A stretch of 64,000 nt of DNA from Strigamia acuminata. Taxonomy: Eukaryota > Arthropoda > Chilopoda > Geophilomorpha > Linotaeniidae. This document shows positions 53,658 through 64,000 of this stretch, piece by piece. The stretch covers positions 51,800,662 to 51,864,661 of the forward strand of contig OX442314.1 of the NCBI GenBank assembly GCA_949358305.1, read 5' to 3'. The notes below the pieces were generated by a model. The model saw only the letters and a list, made by a program, of their open reading frames with translations, was not told the DNA's origin and made no database searches. Made by a program: the position numbers and the translations under genes. Numbering within the stretch: position 1 is the first letter of the stretch; each line of letters begins with the position of its first letter.

Positions 53658-56495
53658 TAATTGCAACGTGCCGCGCTATGCCACACAATGTGCCGCCGCG
53701 ATAGGCCATTGAACCCGAATGTGTGTGATGCGAAACGCGCGAGTACGCGCGCGGAGAACGCGCGGCAATGCTAGCAACAGGAGCGCAACTGCCCAAGAAA
53801 TTGCTCAACAATAAAAGGCACGTGGAAGCACGTGCCTGAAACAATAGGCACTTCAAATAAAGTTATTGTTAAAAAACGGGCTTGAAAACCAACAATTACA
53901 CAATAATTAAGGGGCAAGAAATGAACTTTGCTGCAATGCAAAGTTCTCAAAATACAGAGAAATGAAAGTTACACTTGTATAAAGAATTGACAATGTTTGA
54001 AACCAATAAAAACTACAAAAACACACTTGTAAAAAACCCAAAACAACACCCAGAATGAATTATTTGACTCAAATTAACCCTAAAACAGTCTTGGAGGTCG
54101 TGCAGACGACAGAGTCGGATCGGAAGGTTGCTAAAACCTGACGCCAAAACTAGCAATGGGACAGCTAGTTAGAAAACAGCTTTTTCATCAATTATGAACG
54201 CTGAAAACCTCACCCAGGGGTAGAAAATGATGGAGAGAACGTTTTCGCCATCTAAAACGGTCTAAAACGGGTCTAAAATGCCTAAACCGGCGCCTGGAAC
54301 GTGGCGCAGTTGTTGGGTCAAATATTGTCAAAAATCAGTGGAAATTTGTCAAATACTGGCAAAAATCTGCTGAAATTTGTCAAAAATTGCCAAATTTTGG
54401 CGCAAGTTACGTGAGGTTTGCGCGCATCCAACTATGACAAAAAATCCATGCGTGTGCACGCGCGATTTACTGGCGCGTTGGAAGCGTTAAAATAAATTTT
54501 TCCAATATCTAACACAATTTGCACCGAATTATGGCAATTTTTGACAAATTTACATGGATTTTTGCCAGTATTTGACAAATTTCCACGGATTTTTGACAAT
54601 ATTTGACAAATTCCAGACAAATTTCAGACAAATTTCAATTAATTTTAGAAATTTTATGAGAAATTTCAGCAAATGTTTGAGGATTGAGGAAATCTTCTGA
54701 AATTTGTCAAATATAGGCAAAAATCTTCTGAAATTTGTCAAATACAGGCAAAAATCTGCTGAAATTTGTCAAAAATTGCCCAAATTCCGTGCAAGTTTTG
54801 CAAGTTTTGCGCGCATCAAATCGTATGCGCGCCTATACTATTGCACGAGCGCATTGACGCGTGATGAACACCGACCACGTTTACGAAGTGAATTCGAGCT
54901 ACAAAAGTATCGAGTCGCCATTCTATGATGGAAAAAAAAAATTAAGTGTAAACAAACAAAATAAAAACTTTAATATACAAGAAACGTACAATTCCACTCA
55001 ACTTTGTTTCAAATTTTATTTATTGGATCATTGAAAATAAACAGTAGTGTTGTGCACTGTACGCTTAAGTGTATACCGGCGATGCGTTGTTTTGTGGTGG
55101 GGATTTGCCTCGATAATTGATCTTTTCTCTTTGTTTGCAATATTTTTTTGGCCTTTTTTGTTGATTTTTCGGTTTGAAATTGTTTTTTTCCGGTGTAATT
55201 TAAGTGGTGGAAGGTTGTTGGCGTGTGTTGAGGGTAATTTTGGCGGTTTTTGGGTCGGGATTAGTGTTTTCTGCGATTTTTGATCGGTATTTGGGGTTTG
55301 ATGCAGCGGATAGCGCATGCGAATCGCCGTCGACCGTAGCATTAGCAATTGCAACCTGCCGCGCTATGCCACACAATGTGCCGCCGCGATAGGCCATCGA
55401 ATCCGAATGTGTGTGATGCGAAACGCGAGTACGCGCGCGGAGAACGCGCGGCAATGCTAGCAACAGGAGCGCAACTGCCCAAGAAATTGCTCAACAATAA
55501 AAGGCACGTGGAAGCACGTGCCTGAAACAATAGGCACTTCAAATAAAGTTATTGTTAAAAAACGGGCTTGAAAACCAACAATTACACAATAATTAAGGGG
55601 CAAGAAATGAACTTTGCTGCAATGCAAAGTTCTCAAAATACAGAGAAATGAAAGTTACACTTGTATAAAGAATTGACAATGTTTGAAACCAATAAAAACT
55701 ACAAAAACACACTTGTAAAAAACCCAAAACAACCCCCAGAATGAATTATTTGACTCAAATTAACCCTAAAACGGTCTTGGAGGTCGTGCAGACGACAGAG
55801 TCGGATCGGAAGGTTGCTAAAACCTGACGCCAAAACTAGCAATGGGACAGCTAGTTAGAAAACAGCTTTTTCATCAATCATGAACGCTGAAAACCTCACC
55901 CAGGGGTAGAAAATGATGGAGAGAACGTTTTCGCCATCTAAAACGGTCTAAAACGGGTCTAAAATGCCTAAACCGGCGCCTGGAACGTGGCGCAGTTGTT
56001 GGGTCAAATATTGTCAAAAATCAGTGGAAATTTGTCAAATACTGGCAAAAATCTGCTGAAATTTGTCAAAAATTGCCAAATTTTGGCGCAAGTTACGTGA
56101 GGTTTGCGCGCATCCAACTATGACGAAAAATCCACGCGTGTGCACGCGCGATTTACTGGCGCGTTGGAAGCGTTAAAATAAATTTTTCCAATATCTAACA
56201 CAATTTGCACCGAATTATGGCAATTTTTGACAAATTTACATGGATTTTTGCCAGTATTTGACAAATTTCCACGGATTTTTGACAATATTTGACACATTCA
56301 AGACAAATTTCAGACAGATTTCAATTAATTTTAGAAAATGTTTGAGAAATATCAGCAAATGTTTGAGGATTGAGGAAATCTGCTGAAATTTGTCAAATAT
56401 AGACAAAAATCTGCTGAAATTTGTCAAATATAGACAAAAATCTGCTGAAATTTGTAAAAAATTGCCCAAATTCGGTGCAAGTTTTGCAAGTTTGC
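53658..56495 (-). repeat. 1,676-bp tandem repeat, inverted copies
   Basis: One full and one partial unit in reverse orientation. The second differs in detail (AGACAAATTT changes near 56,290-56,470) and breaks off at about 56,496 inside the GACAAATTT part. Confidence 0.9.
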
Positions 56496-57952
56496 AAACA
56501 GCAACAAGAATGATGTATTTAATAATTGTTTTTGCATTAGATATGTGTTTAATTCGTTTTACCTCGGTTTGTACGGTTCTTGCGCGTAGTGCGCACGTTC
56601 AACACGCGGCCACGCGCGTACATCGCGCGTGTTGCGAGCAGGACGCAACAAAAGTTTGAGAGACTCGCATTTTACCAAGTCCCCAACTTATTTTACAGTT
56701 TTAGTTTAGCTTACCAACTCGCTTGGTAATTTCTGGATCCTGTTTAAGTGTTTCGTCGGGTTTTGAGCCCATAAACCCGTCTTTTTCCTTGGTAAGCGAT
56801 TGCGTCGTCTGCTCAGAGCAACTGGCTTTAAGCGGAGATCGCTTACACGAGTCTGGAATGAGCGCTTATCACCGCATTCGGCTCCAGTCTTCGTTTCTCG
56901 TTGAAAGTTAGCTTGTTGATTCGGGTTTTGGGCGACATTGACTAAAAAGACCTCGGGAATCGTTCCCACCACTCGGTTTAGTCGTTTTCGAGACCCACAA
57001 CCTCGAAAACGAAGTTAGAAGTGGCTCAAGGCCACTAGCGTGTCTGGCAGATAGCCATTTTGGTGATTTACGGGCGTCGGGCCCTTGTTCTTTGTTTCCC
57101 GCCTTTGCTCCTTTGTTTTTATTTGGTATTCAAGGTTCCTAAGCCTACAGTAGATTGGGATTAAATTCCCATGAAGATTTATTAAGTATTCATTGGTAAA
57201 AACGAATATTTCCGCCGGCGCGTTTCTCTCATAGGTTTCGGTTCGCTCGAATCTCATTTTTGAGCGACCCAGCGAATGCGCCAAGTTACAGGCGCCAGCT
57301 TAGCAGTTTTAGACTCGTTTTCGACCGTTCTAGTGTCAAAAAACGCGTAGAGCACATTTTGCGACCTTTGGAAGTGCTTTTCCGACACCTAAGTGGTCGG
57401 AAAAGTGCTCTTCTGAGTTAAGACTCCTTTTGGCATTTTAGCGTCAGCATAAGAAATTCCTCAAACTTTTATTGAAATCTCTCAAAAATTTCTAAAATTA
57501 ATTGAAATTTGTCTGAAAATTGTCAAATATTGGCAAAAATCTGCAGAAATTTGTCAAATACGCGATCGCATTGCGACAGAAAGTCGTTTACGACTCCAAT
57601 ACGCACCCGTGCGTGTTTGTATCGCAACACGAAACTCAAACGCGCCACCGCGTTGCAAGACAACCAAATTTACAAACGCAAACGCGCATTTGAGACAAAA
57701 ACGAGTTTATTTTATTCACTCTCGCTTGATCCCCCTTCATCGCGCCTCGTTGCTCCTGTGAAAAAAATATATGAGAATGCACAGAAATGAACCTTCCAAT
57801 ACTTACATGAAAATTGGCAACCTTGACACAAAACAGTCTATCGACACTCCCAACACCACCCCGGACATTTTTCGGAAGAGTATGGTCCACCCGGAATTCC
57901 CAGAATAGTCACCCCCAAAATGCGGATTTCGCGGAAGCCAATCCGCGAAAAG
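56496..57952. other. Unique spacer with diverged repeat relics
   Basis: 56,515-56,640 is similar to 17,530-17,680. 57,285-57,440 resembles the GGCGCC/TTTTAGAC part of the 1,676-bp unit at low similarity. 57,835-57,950 matches 34,165-34,290 inverted. Minus and + frames (e.g. 57,015-57,284) have no splice or family support. Confidence 0.5.
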
Positions 57953-58416
57953 GTTATAACGTTTCAATGATGAAAACGGCCATTTTTGATGAAAAACAGC
58001 CATTTTTTATAGAAAAAACGACGAAGAAAGCCATTTTCACTATGAAAAATGGCTGAAAATGACCATTTTGACGAAAAACGGCCATTTTTACTACGAAAAA
58101 TGGCTAAAAATGCCACTTGAGTGAGTGCAAGTACATTTGGTGATGTACTATCGCGAGCGCGCGCGTTTTTGTGCAGTACAATGTGCTGATTAAACCAACA
58201 GCATTATAGAGTGATTACATTGTTCATTTGTGTTTTTAAGTTACAAAATGGTACAAAATCATAAAATAAACTTGTAAAGTGCAATTTCTGCGGATTGATC
58301 AAAATCCGCAAAATCCGCCGCAAAATTGCGAACAGGGGATCAGCATATAGGCAGCCGTAATGTTAAAAATGGGGTCCCTTTCGCACTCCGCAAAATCCGC
58401 ATGCGCGCCATAAGGA
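57953..58416. mobile_element. Short element of about 460 bp, orientation 2
   Basis: Reverse complement of 43,265-43,728; starts TATAACGTTTC and ends CGCGCCATAAGGATA. It abuts the same downstream sequence (AAAAATGTAAC) as the other copy. Confidence 0.6.
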
Positions 58417-60074
58417 TAAAAATGTAACTTTTCAATGGCGTTTTGACGGAACCGATAAATTTTGAAATTTCACACATTGAAACCCTAATACAGGTGAATT
58501 AGTGACGCCTAATTTGTTTTAACAAATAAAGCAAACTACATCTCGCAATTTTGCATCGTACCGCATCACCTCGCCTCATTTCCGGTCTGGAAAATTAATG
58601 AAAATTAATAAACGCCCCGGCGTTTATTTGAGGCAATACGGCAATACGGCAATTGGAACCCGAAAATAACGTGGGGCTGTGTGAAAACCTGGATTTGAAT
58701 TTCGTCAACGCGCGCGTTGACGCATGGGGAATGTGGGGGTCCCTTCCCAGTCAATTTCACCCCTAAAATATCCCGAAATTGACGATACATGCATTTCCAG
58801 TTAGAAAAATTGAGCTTCATGTAAATTTTGATTGTTTAGCTTTTTTTTGAAATTTCACCAATTTTCCTTATCTCCAGCTTTCCTCGCTCATTTGACACCA
58901 AAATGACCTGCATTGAGGATTTTTCCCATAATCCTTTTCGCATGTATGGAGCGCAAACAGTCGCAATAAATGAATTCAGCGGAATTCGACCTTGAGTTTG
59001 CGACGCCATCTTGAATATGAGTAAAAGCACAGTATGGTGTCAATTATTCGAACTGATCGCGGAGCATGGGACAAAAATTGAATAAAAACGAAGAAATATG
59101 ATTAAAATTCAACAGAAATCTACACAAAATGATAAAAAATGTATAAACATTGATCAGAAATCGACAAAAATCGACTGAAACCTGACAATAATCAATTCAG
59201 AATGACAAATAACGATTACAATTGGCAAAAATTGATCAAAAATACAGAAAAATCGATTAAAAACCAGCAAAAAACGAACAGAAATCGATAAAATCAATTA
59301 AAAATCAACAAATAGCCATTTTGTTTGTTTTTGAACAAATTAAGAACTTTGAAAACACACGACAATTTGAAAAAATAAAAACCGGGGTCAAATACGCGCA
59401 GCTACTCGTTTGAACGCCGGGGAGGTGTGGGTGATGTGCCTCGAATAAACGCCGGGGCGTTTATTTATTACCAAGGCGGGATGTGAGGCGCGAATGAAAG
59501 CCCAAGTTGGACATTGCCTCGAATAAACGCCGGGGCATTTATTTATTTCCAAGACGGGAAGTGAGGCGAGATGATGCGGTGCGACGTATTCAAGGGGGTA
59601 TTCAAGGCAGTACGCCATGTTTTTCACTATTATTCAAGGCAGTATGCCATGTTTTCCACTATTATTCAAGGCCATGTTTTCCAGTATTTTATTTTTACCA
59701 TTTTGTAAGTTTATTGCAATATGTATAAAGTTTATTGCTTTTTGTATGAAGAGTAGTATTCTTTGTGTAATGTGTCTTTATACACATCACACACAACGGT
59801 TTTTTCTGTTTTCTTCATGTTTATGTTTCGTGTATGCACGTGAAGCCCTGGCACATCTGTCGAACACCTGTACGCATTTGGACGCGCTCAAGGCGCTACA
59901 TCGCGTGCTGAAACGCGCTGACGGCGCTACATCACGCATAGTAGCATATATATCACACACATTTCGCGCCCACGACAAAGTACGAACTCATGGCGATCAC
60001 CAAAGAACATTTACTTTTCCACACACGTTTTATTTTCTCACAGTCCTGTACACATTTAACTTGCGCGCGCACTT
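58417..60074 (+). repeat. Second copy of the 43,729-45,386 flank unit
   Basis: Offset 14,688 bp, no difference seen. It includes the palindromic AATAAACGCC motifs and the 258-codon frame (59,617-60,393). Confidence 0.9.
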
Positions 60075-63000
60075 GCTAATGCTACGGTCGACGGCGATTC
60101 GCATGCGCTATCCGCTGCATCAAACCCCAAATACCGATCAAAAATCGCAGAAAACACTAATCCCGACCCAAAAACCGCCAAAATTACCCTCAACACACGC
60201 CAACAACCTTCCACCACTTAAATTACACCGGAAAAAAACAATTTCAAACCGAAAAATCAACAAAAAAGGCCAAAAAAATATTGCAAACAAAGAGAAAAGA
60301 TCAATTATCGAGGCAAATCCCCACCACAAAACAACGCATCGCCGGTATACACTTAAGCGTACAGTGCACAACACTACTGTTTATTTTCAATGATCCAATA
60401 AATAAAATTTGAAACAAAGTTGAGTGGAATTGTACGTTTCTTGTATATTAAAGTTTTTATTTTGTTTGTTTACACTTAATTTTTTTTTTCCATCATAGAA
60501 TGGCGACTCGATACTTTTGTAGCTCGAATTCACTTCGTAAACGTGGTCGGTGTTCATCACGCGTCAATGCGCTCGTGCAATAGTATAGGCGCGCATACGA
60601 TTTGATGCGCGCAAAACTTGCAAAACTTGCACGGAATTTGGGCAATTTTTGACAAATTTCAGCAGATTTTTGCCTGTATTTGACAAATTTCAGAAGATTT
60701 TTGCCTATATTTGACAAATTTCAGAAGATTTCCTCAATCCTCAAACATTTGCTGAAATTTCTCATAAAATTTCAAAAATTAATTGAAATTTGTCTGAAAT
60801 TTGTCTGGAATTTGTCAAATATTGTCAAAAATCCGTGGAAATTTGTCAAATACTGGCAAAAATCCATGTAAATTTGTCAAAAATTGCCATAATTCGGTGC
60901 AAATTGTGTTAGATATTGGAAAAATTTATTTTAACGCTTCCAACGCGCCAGTAAATCGCGCGTGCACACGCATGGATTTTTCGTCATAGTTGGATGCGCG
61001 CAAACCTCACGTAACTTGCGCCAAAATTTGGCAATTTTTGACAAATTTCAGCAGATTTTTGCCAGTATTTGACAAATTTCCACTGATTTTTGACAATATT
61101 TGACCCAACAACTGCGCCACGTTCCAGGCGCCGGTTTAGGCATTTTAGACCCGTTTTAGACCGTTTTAGATGGCGAAAACGTTCTCTCCATCATTTTCTA
61201 CCCCTGGGTGAGGTTTTCAGCGTTCATGATTGATGAAAAAGCTGTTTTCTAACTAGCTGTCCCATTGCTAGTTTTGGCGTCAGGTTTTAGCAACCTTCCG
61301 ATCCGACTCTGTCGTCTGCACGACCTCCAAGACCGTTTTAGGGTTAATTTGAGTCAAATAATTCATTCTGGGGGTTGTTTTGGGTTTTTTACAAGTGTGT
61401 TTTTGTAGTTTTTATTGGTTTCAAACATTGTCAATTCTTTATACAAGTGTAACTTTCATTTCTCTGTATTTTGAGAACTTTGCATTGCAGCAAAGTTCAT
61501 TTCTTGCCCCTTAATTATTGTGTAATTGTTGGTTTTCAAGCCCGTTTTTTAACAATAACTTTATTTGAAGTGCCTATTGTTTCAGGCACGTGCCTTTTAT
61601 TGTTGAGCAATTTCTTGGGCAGTTGCGCTCCTGTTGCTAGCATTGCCGCGCGTTCTCCGCGCGCGTACTCGCGTTTCGCATCACACACATTCGGATTCGA
61701 TGGCATATCGCGGCGGCACATTGTGTGGCATAGCGCGGCACGTTGCAATTGCTAATGCTACGGTCGACGGCGATTCGCATGCGCTATCCGCTGCATCAAA
61801 CCCCAAATACCGATAAAAAATCGCAGAAAACACTAATCCCGACCCAAAAACCGCCAAAATTACCCTCAACACACGCCAACAACCTTCCACCACTTAAATT
61901 ACACCGGAAAAAAACAATTTCAAACCGAAAAATCAACAAAAAAGGCCAAAAAAATATTGCAAACAAAGAGAAAAGATCAATTATCGAGGCAAATCCCCAC
62001 CACAAAACAACGCATCGCCGGTATACACTTAAGCGTACAGTGCACAACACTACTGTTTATTTTCAATGATCCAATAAATAAAATTTGAAACAAAGTTGAG
62101 TGGAATTGTACGTTTCTTGTATATTAAAGTTTTTATTTTGTTTGTTTACACTTAATTTTTTTTTTCCATCATAGAATGGCGACTCGATACTTTTGTAGCT
62201 CGAATTCACTTCGTAAACGTGGTCGGTGTTCATCACGCGTCAATGCGCTCGTGCAATAGTATAGGCGCGCATACGATTTGATGCGCGCAAAACTTGCAAA
62301 ACTTGCACGGAATTTGGGCAATTTTTGACAAATTTCAGCAGATTTTTGCCTGTATTTGACAAATTTCAGAAGATTTTTGCCTATATTTGACAAATTTCAG
62401 AAGATTTCCTCAATCCTCAAACATTTGCTGAAATTTCTCATAAAATTTCTAAAATTAATTGAAATTTGTCTGAAATTTGTCTGGAATTTGTCAAATATTG
62501 TCAAAAATCCGTGGAAATTTGTCAAATACTGGCAAAAATCCATGTAAATTTGTCAAAAATTGCCATAATTCGGTGCAAATTGTGTTAGATATTGGAAAAA
62601 TTTATTTTAACGCTTCCAACGCGCCAGTAAATCGCGCGTGCACACGCATGGATTTTTTGTCATAGTTGGATGCGCGCAAACCTCACGTAACTTGCGCCAA
62701 AATTTGGCAATTTTTGACAAATTTCAGCAGATTTTTGCCAGTATTTGACAAATTTCCACTGATTTTTGACAATATTTGACCCAACAACTGCGCCACGTTC
62801 CAGGCGCCGGTTTAGGCATTTTAGACCCGTTTTAGACCGTTTTAGATGGCGAAAACGTTCTCTCCATCATTTTCTACCCCTGGGTGAGGTTTTCAGCGTT
62901 CATGATTGATGAAAAAGCTGTTTTCTAACTAGCTGTCCCATTGCTAGTTTTGGCGTCAGGTTTTAGCAACCTTCCGATCCGACTCTGTCGTCTGCACGAC

Positions 63001-64000
63001 CTCCAAGACCGTTTTAGGGTTAATTTGAGTCAAATAATTCATTCTGGGGGTTGTTTTGGGTTTTTTACAAGTGTGTTTTTGTAGTTTTTATTGGTTTCAA
63101 ACATTGTCAATTCTTTATACAAGTGTAACTTTCATTTCTCTGTATTTTGAGAACTTTGCATTGCAGCAAAGTTCATTTCTTGCCCCTTAATTATTGTGTA
63201 ATTGTTGGTTTTCAAGCCCGTTTTTTAACAATAACTTTATTTGAAGTGCCTATTGTTTCAGGCACGTGCCTTTTATTGTTGAGCAATTTCTTGGGCAGTT
63301 GCGCTCCTGTTGCTAGCATTGCCGCGCGTTCTCCGCGCGCGTACTCGCGTTTCGCATCACACACATTCGGATTCGATGGCATATCGCGGCGGCACATTGT
63401 GTGGCATAGCGCGGCACGTTGCAATTGCTAATGCTACGGTCGACGGCGATTCGCATGCGCTATCCGCTGCATCAAACCCCAAATACCGATAAAAAATCGC
63501 AGAAAACACTAATCCCGACCCAAAAACCGCCAAAATTACCCTCAACACACGCCAACAACCTTCCACCACTTAAATTACACCGGAAAAAAACAATTTCAAA
63601 CCGAAAAATCAACAAAAAAGGCCAAAAAAATATTGCAAACAAAGAGAAAAGATCAATTATCGAGGCAAATCCCCACCACAAAACAACGCATCGCCGGTAT
63701 ACACTTAAGCGTACAGTGCACAACACTACTGTTTATTTTCAATGATCCAATAAATAAAATTTGAAACAAAGTTGAGTGGAATTGTACGTTTCTTGTATAT
63801 TAAAGTTTTTATTTTGTTTGTTTACACTTAATTTTTTTTTTCCATCATAGAATGGCGACTCGATACTTTTGTAGCTCGAATTCACTTCGTAAACGTGGTC
63901 GGTGTTCATCACGCGTCAATGCGCTCGTGCAATAGTATAGGCGCGCATACGATTTGATGCGCGCAAAACTTGCAAAACTTGCACGGAATTTGGGCAATTT
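60075..64000 (+). repeat. 1,676-bp tandem repeat, second direct array (runs off window)
   Basis: Unit starts at 60,075, 61,751 and 63,427. Copy-specific variants (TTTTTCGTC in unit 1, TTTTTTGTC in unit 2) match the first array in order, so the block was duplicated after the units diverged. Confidence 0.95.

Overview
Eukaryotic nuclear DNA: protein-coding exons are GC-rich, interrupted by short GT-AG introns full of AT-rich microsatellites, and large parts are satellite and transposon. The source looks like an animal or close relative: a degenerate uS12/RPS23 pseudogene keeps the animal-type ending ([11 protein letters not shown] ... KKERPRS), and the copia element has a primer site matching the 3' end of animal initiator tRNA-Met. 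I cannot name the species.

Layout. 1-10.5 kb: gene-rich. The end of a + strand gene (to 425) converges on a 14-exon minus-strand gene (1,055-5,898, about 1,062 aa, highly charged). Its C-terminal region carries a paired C2H2-like zinc-finger module, and two compact minus-strand paralogues consist of almost nothing but that module (7,395-7,894, 107 aa; 9,762-10,279, 111 aa). All three share intron positions and phases and a 33-nt element upstream. Rearranged uS12/RPS23 pseudogene pieces lie between the two small genes. 10.5-15.2 kb: the first GC-rich satellite patch, a four-exon coiled-coil gene (11,919-13,255, 340 aa), a tRNA-like Pol III promoter, and the end of another coiled-coil gene (14,590-14,991).

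15.2-36.7 kb: nested repeats. GC-rich satellite blocks (53-bp subunits, GTTAAC-centred palindromes, roughly 100-bp AT-rich core modules, an 832-bp higher-order repeat) alternate with GC-rich flank modules and a family of AT-rich degenerate repeats. A 15.3-kb block (21,394-36,741) is bounded by inverted repeats with TTAA at each edge. Inside it sits an intact 6.8-kb Ty1/copia element (23,598-30,417) with LTRs identical by eye and a 5-bp target duplication, cleanly interrupting the 832-bp array.

36.7-43.3 kb: a three-exon acidic gene (37,028-37,805, 202 aa) and six tandem copies of a roughly 600-bp repeat carrying a conserved UUCG-loop hairpin. 43.3-64 kb: a 1,676-bp tandem repeat in direct arrays on both sides and in inverted orientation around a large palindrome centred at 52,042/52,043. 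The palindrome's core is built of 56-bp self-complementary units and three larger hairpin units. A block of at least 5.58 kb recurs 14,688 bp downstream and runs off the window end.

The supported genes encode charged, low-complexity, probably nuclear or scaffold-type proteins; apart from copia Gag-Pol and the uS12 pseudogene I recognise no family. The zinc-finger trio, the hairpin-bearing tandem repeat and the hairpin-cored palindrome are the best candidates for undescribed biology.
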